Notes under the pieces: generated by a model
Database searches by the model: none
What the model was told of the DNA's origin: nothing
What the model saw: only the letters and a program-made list of their open reading frames with translations
Source: Rhodospirillales bacterium
GTDB lineage: Bacteria > Pseudomonadota > Alphaproteobacteria > Rhodospirillales > Shumkoniaceae
Assembly: GCA_014859895.1 (NCBI GenBank)
Contig: JACZKS010000082.1
Span: 55,408 to 119,407 of the forward strand
DNA: 64,000 nt
Direction: 5' to 3'
Shown here: in pieces, positions 31,566-39,988 of the stretch
How positions within the stretch are numbered: the first letter of the stretch is position 1
Layout of the letters: each line of letters begins with the position of its first letter
Made by a program: the position numbers and the translations under genes

Positions 31566-31811
31566 GCGCAACCTCCCTGATTGATCTGCCTGCCCCGCCA
31601 TTCCGGGGGCGTGAATTCCCGTGGTTCCCGCATTGTCGCGCGTTTCGGCGCGGCGCGGCGACGACTAGACGATACGAAGGCCCGCCCGTCCCGTCAATTT
31701 GCTTTTCCCGCGCCGCTGGCCGGGCGGAGAAGACCGCCCTCAGGCTTTCCTATTGACGCGCTTCCGGGTTCGGGCGAACGTGATCCGCGGGCCAGGGGAT
31801 ACCGGGGACGA

Positions 31812-32597
31812 ATGAAGGCGCGGATGGCTTCCAACCTGACGGTCAAGGTGGGCGGCACAATGGCGGCCGTCGTCGTCCTGGCCGTGGCACTGGCGACCCT
31901 TCTCAACCTGATGCGGTTTCAGGAAACCTACGAGCGTCTGGTCGCCCAGCGTCTCGAGGTCGTGGCCGGCGAAATCGGCCGCACCCTTGCCATCGGCGTC
32001 GGCCTCGGGGTGCGCGTCGAATCCCAGGGCAACCTGGCCGACCTCCTGCGCCAGCACGCCGACGTCAATCCCGACGTCGCGGAGTTCGCCATTCATGACT
32101 GTCAGGGCCGGCCGATCTCGCGGCATGGTTCGAAGGTCGAAGGTGCCGAGCCGTGGCTCGGCCATCTCCAGCAGAACCGTTGGCACGCCTTCGACGCGGC
32201 CGGTCTGGTCGTCGGCCTGACGGTGCGCGACACCTTGGGAACCTGCCTCGCCGGAGTGGCGATTCGCCGGTCGGCCGCATCCTACGTCGGCGTAATGGAC
32301 GAGGTGGCCGGCCGCTTCATCCGGATCGGCGCGATAGCCGCCGTGCTAGCGGTCTTCTCGGTGATGGCGGCAGCCTTCTACTTCGACGACCGCCGACGGG
32401 CCCTGTTGCGGCTGGATGCCGACCTTGCCCGGATCGCGGCGGGTCACACGCCCCCCTTGCCGCCCAAGCTTGCCCTGAACGCCTTCGGAAACCGCTGGGA
32501 ACGGGCGATGGTCAGGAACTACCTGGAGGCCCGCCCCGAACTGCTGGCCCGCGCGGTGGAAGCGCGGTCCGGCACCGACGAGGCGACGGGTCGATGA
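31812..32597 (+). CDS. Two-helix membrane sensor-like protein
   Basis: This 261-residue protein has a TM helix at about 14-33, a periplasmic domain of about 135 residues, and a second TM at about 171-193, then a cytoplasmic tail of about 65 residues without an enzymatic domain. The periplasmic part (QRLEVVAGEIGRTLAIGVG; AEFAIHDCQGRPISRHG) resembles the N-terminal sensor region of the next gene, so the two probably share a ligand. The stop overlaps the next start by four bases (ATGA). It may be a receptor subunit; no kinase domain is present. MASN at 31824 is an alternative start. Confidence 0.75.
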   Translation: MKARMASNLTVKVGGTMAAVVVLAVALATLLNLMRFQETYERLVAQRLEVVAGEIGRTLAIGVGLGVRVESQGNLADLLRQHADVNPDVAEFAIHDCQGRPISRHGSKVEGAEPWLGHLQQNRWHAFDAAGLVVGLTVRDTLGTCLAGVAIRRSAASYVGVMDEVAGRFIRIGAIAAVLAVFSVMAAAFYFDDRRRALLRLDADLARIAAGHTPPLPPKLALNAFGNRWERAMVRNYLEARPELLARAVEARSGTDEATGR

Positions 32598-34558
32598 AGC
32601 GCGGCTGGGTCGCCGATACGACCTTCAAGAGCCTGGCCGTGGCGGGCGTGGCGCTGCTTTTGGCGCTCGCTGGCGTTTCGTGGCTGGCCATTTCGACGAG
32701 CGAGCAGTTGCTGTTCCCAGAATTGACCCAGAAGGCCAGGGCGGAGGCCGAACAGGTCGGCCGCAAGGTCGACTACGCGCTGACCCTCGGAATCCCGCCC
32801 GATCGCCTGGCTGGGCTCGATATTCTCTTTTCCGGCCTCAAGGAAAGCGACCGCGACATCGCCTTTCTCGGCCTGACCGATGCCTCCGACCGCCTCCTGC
32901 ACGCGCATGGAATCGATGCCGAGGGGCTTCTCGCCGCCCTGGATCGGCCGGACCGGAGACCGATGTTCGAAGGACTGGCCGCGGGACAAAGCCTGCGCGC
33001 CGACTATCTGGTCACCGCGCTGCCGCTACGCGTCGGCACCCTTTACCTCGGACACGCCGAACACGCCCTGATCCAGCCCCTGATCGACAACCTCTTCGAC
33101 ATCGGCATCGTCGTCCTGGTGGCCATGCTGCTGGCCTTTGAGGTCATGCTCCTGGTCCTCACCCTCAACATCTCCCAGCCCGCGCAGGCGGCGGCGACGG
33201 CGCTCCGCGCCGTGGCGGCACGCCGCTTCGACCTCGTCACCGGCTTCGGCGGTCCCGACGAGCTGGGGACTTTCCTCGGAAGGGTCGATTCCGTCATCGC
33301 CGCCACAGCCAACCGTCTCGGCACGCCATTCCGGTCTCTTCGCGGCCCTTCGCTGGTGGGTGTGCGGCTGCTGTCGTTCCTGTTCGTCTTCGCCGAGGAG
33401 TTGGCGCGTCCCTTCCTGCCCAGCTATGTCGATGGCTTCACCCAACAGATGTCCGACCTGGGCACGGGCATGGCGACCGGCATCGTCATCGGGCTGCACA
33501 TGCTGATCTTTGCGTCGGTCATGCCCGTTGCGTCGATGCTGTATGTTCGACTGGGCCGCCGTCGCCTGTATATCGTCGGCGCCCTCGTCGCCTCGGCCGG
33601 GCTGGCCGGGACCGGGCTGGCCGCCAGTTACTGGGACCTGCTGGTATGGCGGGCGCTGTCGGCCATCGGCTACGCCACCACCTTCGTTGCCTGTCAGGGC
33701 TTCGTGCTGGAACTGACCAACCGCGACAACCGTGCTCAGGGCGCCGCCATGATGGTGGGTGGTATCACCCTGGCCGATATTTGTGGGCCGGCGGTCGGCG
33801 GCATCGTCGCCGAGCGCATCGGCTACAGCGCGACACTTCTGATGGCGGCGGCGGTGGCGGCGCTGACGGTGTTGGCGGTGCGCAGCCTGATGGGACGGGA
33901 TGCCGCACACGCCGAGGTCCCGGGACGCATCACTTTGCGCGACTTCGCCGTCGCCTTCGGCAATCGGCCCTTCGCCGTCCAGCTTCTGCTGGCGGCGATT
34001 CCGGCCAAGTTCCTGCTGACCGGGTTTCTCTTTTATCTGGTGCCGGTCACCCTGGCCGACCTCGGCAGCCCCGAAGGCGACATTGGTCGGGTCGTCATGA
34101 TCTACGGCCTGGCGATGATGGTCGGCAGCCCGCTGTTCGCCCGCGTATCCGATCGCTGGCAGCGGCATGGGCTGGTCGTCGCCATCGGCGGTATAGTCTC
34201 GGCGATCGGCCTGATCGCGCTGCCGTTCGTCCCCGCCACCCTTCTCGTCGTCGCCGTTCCCGTGGCGGTTGCCGCGCTCGGTTTCGGACAGTCGATGTCC
34301 ATCACCGCCCAGGTGTCGCTGGTCATCTCCCTGCTACCGGCGACCGACAGGCAGCGTGGCCAGTCGCCGGGCTTGACAGTGCTGCGCTTCGTCGAGCGCG
34401 TGGGCGGAGGATTCGGACCGGTCGTCGCGGCCGCCCTGGCGGACTCGTTCGGACTGGTCGGGTCGATCGGCATCCTCGGCCTCTATGGAACAATCAGCTT
34501 TCTCCTCTATGCCACGTTGGTGGCCTACGGTCGGGCCGCCGTCGGAGCGGCTCGATGA
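32594..34558 (+). CDS. Sensor-domain/MFS transporter fusion
   Basis: This 654-residue fusion has a TM at about 12-32, a periplasmic sensor domain (33-165), a second TM (about 168-192), and a HAMP-like linker (ISQPAQAAATALRAVAARRFD). From about residue 252 follows a full major facilitator domain of about twelve helices, with the loop motif LYVRLGRRRLY and mirror VSDRWQRHG. The sensor region resembles that of the preceding gene. An MFS permease joined to a receptor-type module is unusual and suggests transport gated by an extracytoplasmic signal. It is coupled by ATGA overlaps to the genes on both sides. The substrate is unknown. Confidence 0.8.
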   Translation: MKRGWVADTTFKSLAVAGVALLLALAGVSWLAISTSEQLLFPELTQKARAEAEQVGRKVDYALTLGIPPDRLAGLDILFSGLKESDRDIAFLGLTDASDRLLHAHGIDAEGLLAALDRPDRRPMFEGLAAGQSLRADYLVTALPLRVGTLYLGHAEHALIQPLIDNLFDIGIVVLVAMLLAFEVMLLVLTLNISQPAQAAATALRAVAARRFDLVTGFGGPDELGTFLGRVDSVIAATANRLGTPFRSLRGPSLVGVRLLSFLFVFAEELARPFLPSYVDGFTQQMSDLGTGMATGIVIGLHMLIFASVMPVASMLYVRLGRRRLYIVGALVASAGLAGTGLAASYWDLLVWRALSAIGYATTFVACQGFVLELTNRDNRAQGAAMMVGGITLADICGPAVGGIVAERIGYSATLLMAAAVAALTVLAVRSLMGRDAAHAEVPGRITLRDFAVAFGNRPFAVQLLLAAIPAKFLLTGFLFYLVPVTLADLGSPEGDIGRVVMIYGLAMMVGSPLFARVSDRWQRHGLVVAIGGIVSAIGLIALPFVPATLLVVAVPVAVAALGFGQSMSITAQVSLVISLLPATDRQRGQSPGLTVLRFVERVGGGFGPVVAAALADSFGLVGSIGILGLYGTISFLLYATLVAYGRAAVGAAR

Positions 34559-35583
34559 GGCGGCGCGCCCTGGTGATGGCGGTCCTGATTGTCCTGGCCA
34601 TGGCGTTTGGCTACGCAGGGGGAACGGCCGCCGCCACCCCGGCTGGGGCCGAGAGCCGGGTTTTCCGCATCATGATGATCCTGTGGCGGGGCGAGACGCC
34701 GGTCGAGCGCGGGTTCCGCGAGCATCTGGCGGCCCGTGGCGTCGCCGTCGACTTCCTGGTGCGCGACCTGGCGCAAGACATCCGTCGCCTGCCGGCCGTG
34801 CTGGCCGAGGCAGGACGACTGCGCCCCGATCTTGTCTACACCTGGGGTACCGGCATCACACTCGGCACGGTTGGCCGGTGGGATGCGCCCGACCGTTCGC
34901 CTTATATCGACGATCTGCCGGTGGTCTTCGCCATGGTGGCGACGCCGGGCCCCACCGGTATCGCGCCGCCGCCCGATCAGCCGCCCAGGGCCAACGTCAC
35001 CGGGGTTTCCCACATCGCGCCCCTGCCCGCCCAGATCAAAGCCATCCGCGCCTACCTACCGCTCACCCGCCTGGGCATTGTCTACAATCCTGCCGAACCC
35101 AACTCGGTCGCCAACGTCGCGGGCCTGAGGGCTCTCGCCCCGGAGATGGGGTTTGCCCTGCTGGAGGCACCGGTGCCGCCCGATGCCACCGGTGCCCCTG
35201 ACCCCGCCAGCCTTCCCGCCCTGGTCGGCGACCTGGCCAAGGCGGGCGCCCAGATCCTCTACATCGGCCCGGACACCTTCATCGGCAACCAGCGCAACGA
35301 GTTGACCGCCGCCGGCCTCGCCCGGGGCATTCCGTGCTTCACCGCCACCGAATTGGAGATCCGCGAAAGCAACGCCATGCTGGGCCTGGTCAGCCCGTAC
35401 GAGGCGGTCGGGCGGTTGGCCGCCGAGAAGGCCCGCAAGATCCTTGTCGAGGGGCAGCCGCCGTCGACCACACCCATCGAAACACTGGAACATTTCTCCT
35501 ACATCATCCGCCTGCCGGTGGCCCTCCGACTGAAGCTCTACCCGCCGCTGCCGCTGCTGGATTACGCAGAGGTGATCCGATGA
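34555..35583 (+). CDS. ABC_sub_bind-type periplasmic binding protein
   Basis: This 342-residue protein has a signal peptide (residues 1-26) and a periplasmic binding fold of the ABC_sub_bind family (PF04392-like): RVFRIMMILWRGETPVERGF; LVYTWGTGITLGTVG; LTRLGIVYNPAEPNSV; GAQILYIGPDTFIGNQRNELTAAGLARGIPCFT. No ABC permease or ATPase adjoins it. It is translationally coupled to the sensor-MFS fusion, so it may present ligand to those sensors instead of to an ABC transporter. That role is inferred. Confidence 0.85.
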   Translation: MRRRALVMAVLIVLAMAFGYAGGTAAATPAGAESRVFRIMMILWRGETPVERGFREHLAARGVAVDFLVRDLAQDIRRLPAVLAEAGRLRPDLVYTWGTGITLGTVGRWDAPDRSPYIDDLPVVFAMVATPGPTGIAPPPDQPPRANVTGVSHIAPLPAQIKAIRAYLPLTRLGIVYNPAEPNSVANVAGLRALAPEMGFALLEAPVPPDATGAPDPASLPALVGDLAKAGAQILYIGPDTFIGNQRNELTAAGLARGIPCFTATELEIRESNAMLGLVSPYEAVGRLAAEKARKILVEGQPPSTTPIETLEHFSYIIRLPVALRLKLYPPLPLLDYAEVIR

Positions 35584-36302
35584 GCGGCGTAGCGGCCGTC
35601 GTGCGAGGGACGCTTCATTGCCGCGACGGCCAGCCGTGCACGCCGGTTCCCTTCGAGGGACGACGGCTGGGCGAAGCCGAACTCGATGCCGTCATTGCGC
35701 TTCACCGGCTGGTGCTCGCCGGCATGCCGGCCCATCTGGTGGCCGCCGAAACGAATGCCTTCTTCGCCGACCACATGTCGCGCATTGGCCGCACCCTGGG
35801 CCTGTTCGCCGAGGATCGGCTGATTGCCTACGGCGTGCTGGGATTGCCGGGCCCGGCCGACCCCAACTTCGCCGACGACCTTGGGCTGGCGGCGACGGAA
35901 CGCGCCCGCGTCGCCCACATCGACGGCATCGGCGTTCGTCCCGAATGGCGGGGCAACCGGCTGCAACGGGTGTTGACGGCTTGGCGCATCCGGGAAGCGG
36001 TCCTGGCCGGCCGCTCGCTGGTCATCACCACCGTCGCTCCCGGCAACGGTGCCAGCCTGCGCAACATTCTGGCCGAAGGACTGACCATTCGCGCGCTTCG
36101 TCAGAAATACGGCGGCTGGCGCTACCTGATGGTGCGCGATCTGAACACCCCAGTCGTGCCGCCACCGGACGGAGGGCGCTGGATCGACGCCGCCGACGTC
36201 ATAACGCAGGAACACCTGCTTGCCGCCGGATCCATCGGCTGGAAAGCGGAATCCGCAGAGGCCGGCATGCGGGTGTGGTTTGCCCCGGCCGCCGAGACGT
36301 GA
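35580..36302 (+). CDS. GNAT-family N-acyltransferase
   Basis: This 240-residue GNAT-fold protein has an acyl-CoA-binding region around VAHIDGIGVRPEWRGNRLQRVLTAWR, in which the usual Q/R-x-x-G-x-G/A loop reads RGNRLQ. The final part (KYGGWRYLMVRDL) matches acetyltransferases on small molecules. It is the fourth gene of the ATGA-overlapping series beginning with the sensor gene. The acceptor cannot be predicted. Confidence 0.75.
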   Translation: MSGVAAVVRGTLHCRDGQPCTPVPFEGRRLGEAELDAVIALHRLVLAGMPAHLVAAETNAFFADHMSRIGRTLGLFAEDRLIAYGVLGLPGPADPNFADDLGLAATERARVAHIDGIGVRPEWRGNRLQRVLTAWRIREAVLAGRSLVITTVAPGNGASLRNILAEGLTIRALRQKYGGWRYLMVRDLNTPVVPPPDGGRWIDAADVITQEHLLAAGSIGWKAESAEAGMRVWFAPAAET

Positions 36303-36363
36303 GGACTGGACCGCCGCCTGGGCTTCTATATGATCACGGCGGGAGCAGAAGGGGGAATCTGCC

Positions 36364-37020
36364 ATGAGCAGAAGGGCCATCGTCACCGTCGCGACGCTGA
36401 AGGGCGGCAGCGGCAAGAGCACGCTGGCAAGCTGCCTGGCCGTTCACTGGCGCCTCAACGGCCGCGATCCCGTTCTCGTCGACGCCGACCCGCAACGCAC
36501 CTTGGCCCGGCTCGCCGAACGGCCCCAGGCGCTGGGTGGCGTTCCCGTCATCGAGGATAGCAGCGCCGATGTCGTGACCACGGCCCGTCGCCTCGGCAAG
36601 GCCCACTCGCCGGTGGTGATCGATACGGCCGGCTTCCGCGCGCCGGCCACCCTGGCGGCTTTGGCCGAGGCCGGACTGGTGGTGGTGCCGGTGAAGGCCT
36701 CGCCGCTCGACGTCGACGTCATGATCGACACTGCCCGCACGCTGTTTTCCACTGTCGACGGCGGCGTTCCCCGTTTCCGCTGCGTGATGATGCAGACCAC
36801 CCGCGACAGTGTCATTGCCCGCCACATCCGCAGCGAACTGACCGAGGCCGGCTTTCCGCTGCTCGAAAGCGAGCTGGTCAACCGCATTATCTATGGCGAG
36901 GCGGCCCTGTTCGGCGCCACGCCATCGATGATCGAACCGCGTGGCGCCGCAGCCCGCGAGATTGCCGCCCTCGCCGACGAGATCGAAGCCCTGCTGGCCC
37001 CCGCCAAGGAGACCCGATGA
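36364..37020 (+). CDS. ParA/MinD-family ATPase
   Basis: This 218-residue P-loop ATPase has a deviant Walker A motif (KGGSGKST, residues 13-20), DADPQRTLARL, and VVIDTAGF as Walker B-like motif. ParA-like ATPases position DNA or protein cargo, or act as membrane switches. No ParB or parS-like gene is nearby. It overlaps a DUF697 membrane protein gene by four bases, which suggests that protein is its partner or cargo. GGGGGAATC precedes the ATG. Confidence 0.88.
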   Translation: MSRRAIVTVATLKGGSGKSTLASCLAVHWRLNGRDPVLVDADPQRTLARLAERPQALGGVPVIEDSSADVVTTARRLGKAHSPVVIDTAGFRAPATLAALAEAGLVVVPVKASPLDVDVMIDTARTLFSTVDGGVPRFRCVMMQTTRDSVIARHIRSELTEAGFPLLESELVNRIIYGEAALFGATPSMIEPRGAAAREIAALADEIEALLAPAKETR

Positions 37021-37649
37021 GCAAGAAGCTGCCCAAAGCCACGGCCCAGACCTTCGACGACATCCGCCTTCAGCGGGACGCCCAGCCAAAAGGCGCCACC
37101 AAGGGAAAGCCGGCGGCGGCCACCAAGCGTCGGCCAACCGCGAAGCGCGACGCCGGCCCGACACCGGTCAAATCCCCGCCTCCACCGTTCGAAGCCAAGG
37201 CCGTCGATGTCGAAGTCGCCGGTGAGTTGCGCCGGGCGCGCGCCGGGCAGATCGTCGAACGCTACACCGCCTATTCGGCGGTCGGCAGCATCATCCCCAT
37301 TCCGCTGGTCGACACCTTGAGCGTGGTCCTGCTTATCGTCTCGATGATCAAATCGCTGGCCGGCCTCTACGAAGCGCCGTTCAATCGCGACCGGGTGCGG
37401 GCCGCCGTCGCCGGGGTACTGGGAGGCGCCGGGCAGGCTGGTGTCGGTTCGGCCATCACCGCTTCGCTGGTCAAACTGACGCCGGGGGCCAACATGATCG
37501 GCGCCGCAGCATCGTCGGCAACCTCGGCTCTGCTGACGCGCACCATCGGACGCGCCTTCATCCTGCACTTCGAAACCGGGGGAACGGCGCTGGAATTCGA
37601 TGCGGCGGTTCTGCGGGCCCACTTCGAACGGAGCCGCGCCGCCGCCTGA
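37017..37649 (+). CDS. DUF697-family membrane protein (paralogue 2 of 3)
   Basis: This 210-residue protein has a disordered basic N-terminus (about 1-65, rich in Lys, Pro and Ala) followed by the DUF697 core: AGQIVERYTAYSAVGSIIPIPLVDTLSVVLL, SLAGLYEAPFNRDRVRAAVAGVLGGAG, and a final FETGGTALEFDAAVLRAHFE. The same core occurs at 31032 and 54212; the extended N-terminus is unique to this copy. It is translationally coupled to the ParA-like ATPase and may tether it to the membrane (inferred). Confidence 0.85.
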   Translation: MSKKLPKATAQTFDDIRLQRDAQPKGATKGKPAAATKRRPTAKRDAGPTPVKSPPPPFEAKAVDVEVAGELRRARAGQIVERYTAYSAVGSIIPIPLVDTLSVVLLIVSMIKSLAGLYEAPFNRDRVRAAVAGVLGGAGQAGVGSAITASLVKLTPGANMIGAAASSATSALLTRTIGRAFILHFETGGTALEFDAAVLRAHFERSRAAA

Positions 37650-37655
37650 CGCCGC

Positions 37656-38729
37656 TCAGTGGCCGGCGTTGCCTCGAAGCCAGCCGACTTCCCGCCAATA
37701 GCGGGCGGCGCCCGGGTGGAACGGCAGGAAGTTGCCCATCTCAAACATCTCGCGGGGGGCCACCGCGCCCACCGCAGGATGGGCCGCACGGAAGGCATCG
37801 ACTTCCTCGACGATGCTGCGCGTCACCCAATAGACAAGGTAGGGATCGACCTGGGCATAGGCGACCAGCGAAGCCTTGAAGCCGTAGGAGGCAACCGGCT
37901 CGGTCTGGCCGGGATAGGTGTTCGCCGGAATGTTGCCGCGGAAATAGAACGATCTCTGGTCTAGCAGCTTGTCGGTGCCGGGCGAGGCCATGCCGACGAT
38001 GCGAGCGCCGCAGGTTTCGGCGGCATCGTGGAAGGGCGCGGCCGGGTGGCCGATCCACAGGCCGAAGGCGTCGATGTAGTCGCCGCACAGGCCCATGACG
38101 TTATACTCCTGGATCACCGAATACGCCTGCTCCAGATCCCCGATGGCGAGGCCCTGGGCGGTCAGGAATTCCATCCACAGGGCGCGGGACGCCGTCCCCT
38201 CGATGCCCAGGTTGACCCGCTTGTCACGCAGGTCGGCCGGTGTACGGATTCCCGATTTCGCACCCACCGCCATGGCCCCCAGTTCGTTATGCAGCGACAT
38301 GACAGACTGGCCGCCGGGCAATTTGATCTGGCCCTTCGAAGCATAATAGTTGGTGTCCGACTGCACGATGATAAACTGCGCACGCCCATGTTCCATCAGG
38401 GACATGTTGCTGGCCACGCCTAGAGAGCGCAGCGGCACGCAATGAATGCGGTGCTTCTGGAAATTTTTCTCCATGGCCCGGCAGATGGCGCTCGCCACGT
38501 AGTAATAGACCCCGATGGTGCCGCCGCTGTAGATGGCCACGAAATAGTCCTTCGCATCGACGGAGGACGGTGGCCGGACGGTATCGTCTTCCTCGACGGC
38601 CAGGTACTGGGAACGCGGAATCGCATCCGGCCTGTAGGGAAGCCGGTGGTCGGCGGCGGAGGCCGTCACGCTCCACCATGCGGTCAGGAATACCGCCATG
38701 GCGGCGATCGGCGGGCGACGCATGTTCAT
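37656..38729 (-). CDS. Orphan TAXI-type TRAP solute-binding protein
   Basis: This 357-residue exported protein of the TAXI family has a signal peptide (1-25) and the signatures AIYSGGTIGVYYYVASAIC, LRSLGVASNMSLMEHGRAQFIIVQSD, LRDKRVNLGIEGTASRALW and YIDAFGLWIGHPA. TAXI receptors normally deliver to fused DctQM permeases, which are absent here. The start may be 38729 or 38723; the second has AAGGA at better spacing. It lies back to back with the diaminopropionate lyase-like gene. Confidence 0.88.
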   Translation of the reverse strand: MNMRRPPIAAMAVFLTAWWSVTASAADHRLPYRPDAIPRSQYLAVEEDDTVRPPSSVDAKDYFVAIYSGGTIGVYYYVASAICRAMEKNFQKHRIHCVPLRSLGVASNMSLMEHGRAQFIIVQSDTNYYASKGQIKLPGGQSVMSLHNELGAMAVGAKSGIRTPADLRDKRVNLGIEGTASRALWMEFLTAQGLAIGDLEQAYSVIQEYNVMGLCGDYIDAFGLWIGHPAAPFHDAAETCGARIVGMASPGTDKLLDQRSFYFRGNIPANTYPGQTEPVASYGFKASLVAYAQVDPYLVYWVTRSIVEEVDAFRAAHPAVGAVAPREMFEMGNFLPFHPGAARYWREVGWLRGNAGH

Positions 38730-38843
38730 TCCTTGCTTTCCCTCTCCGCACGTCCGGTCGGCGGAGTATAGCGAAGCCGAACGGGCTGTGGTAGGCATGC
38801 TGTCCTTATCAGCCTGTTCTTCTAGGCAGCCTGCGGCGGTGTC

Positions 38844-39977
38844 ATGTCGACCGATGCCTTTCCCCTCGCCAACCGTCCGGGAGACCTTTATCACAATCCA
38901 TTCTGGCGACCCGACCGGCCCTATGGCGCGGTTGCGGAATCCCTGTGGCCGGCAGAGATGGATCGGGCGGCCGAAGTCATTGCCGGCTGGCCCGAGTACC
39001 GGCCAACTACCCTGCGCTCGCTCGCCGGCCTGGCTCGCCACTTGGGTCTCGGCGCGATCCTCTGCAAGGATGAAGGTGGCCGGTTCGGTCTTGGCGGCGT
39101 CAAGGCCCTGGGAGCCCCCTACGGCCTGCACGTGCTGTTGGGGGAAACGATGGCCCTCGACGTCGGTCAATGCACGGCCATCGCCGCCACCGACGGCAAC
39201 CACGGGCTGGCCGTGGCCTGGGCTGCTGCCCGGAGGGGCTGCCTGTCGCTCATCTTCGTCGGCCGTGATGTCGATGCCGGCCGGCTTGCCCGCATCCGTG
39301 CAGCGGGAGCCGCCATCCAGGTCGTCGACGGCACCTACGACGATGCGGTGTTGGCAGCCGAACGACGCGCCGCCGCCGATCCCTCGGCGCTGTTGATCAC
39401 CGATACCGATTATACCGCGACACTGCCGGTCGGCCGCGCCATCATGGCCGGCTACGCCTTGCTCGCCGCCGAAGCCTGGCGGGACGGATTGGCCGATCAA
39501 CCGCCGACCCACGTCTTCCTGCATTGCGGGGTCGGCACCATGGCGGCGGGCATCACCGCCGGTCTGTGGCGCCACCTTACCCCCGCCACACCGCGCGTCG
39601 TCACCGTAGAACCCGTCGCTGCCGCCTGTCTTTTGGCCAGCCTTAAGGCCGGGCGGCCGGTCCAGGTGGATGGGACGTTGGCGACGCGGATGGCTGGGCT
39701 GGCTTGTGGACGGCCGTCCTTGCCGGCATGGACGATATTGTCCAAGGCCGCTTTTGCCGGCATGACGGTCGGTGAAGTTACGGCGGCGGCCGTTCAGGAG
39801 GGTCTGGCAACAGGCGCTTATGGCGATCTGCCGCTCCTCGGCGGCGACACCGGCATCGCCGGTTTGGCCGGGCTGCTGGCCGCGGCCACCGACCCGGAAG
39901 CACGGGGCCGGTTGGATCTTGGCCCGGACAGCCGGGTGTTCGTCATCAACAGCGAAGGTCCGTCGCCCGTCCGCTGA
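38844..39977 (+). CDS. PLP-dependent diaminopropionate ammonia-lyase-like enzyme
   Basis: This 377-residue fold-type II PLP enzyme is most like 2,3-diaminopropionate ammonia-lyase. NPFWRPDRPYG lies near the N-terminus, the cofactor Lys is likely Lys87 in RFGLGGVKALGAPYGL, the substrate/cofactor loop is ATDGNHGLAVAWAA, and a glycine loop reads HCGVGTMAAGI. The usual reaction is beta-elimination of a diamino acid to pyruvate and ammonia. It is slightly shorter than typical members. Its place next to peptide exporters and an EctB-like aminotransferase suggests diamino acid metabolism within this locus (inferred). Confidence 0.82.
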   Translation: MSTDAFPLANRPGDLYHNPFWRPDRPYGAVAESLWPAEMDRAAEVIAGWPEYRPTTLRSLAGLARHLGLGAILCKDEGGRFGLGGVKALGAPYGLHVLLGETMALDVGQCTAIAATDGNHGLAVAWAAARRGCLSLIFVGRDVDAGRLARIRAAGAAIQVVDGTYDDAVLAAERRAAADPSALLITDTDYTATLPVGRAIMAGYALLAAEAWRDGLADQPPTHVFLHCGVGTMAAGITAGLWRHLTPATPRVVTVEPVAAACLLASLKAGRPVQVDGTLATRMAGLACGRPSLPAWTILSKAAFAGMTVGEVTAAAVQEGLATGAYGDLPLLGGDTGIAGLAGLLAAATDPEARGRLDLGPDSRVFVINSEGPSPVR

Positions 39978-39988
39978 GATCGCCAATC

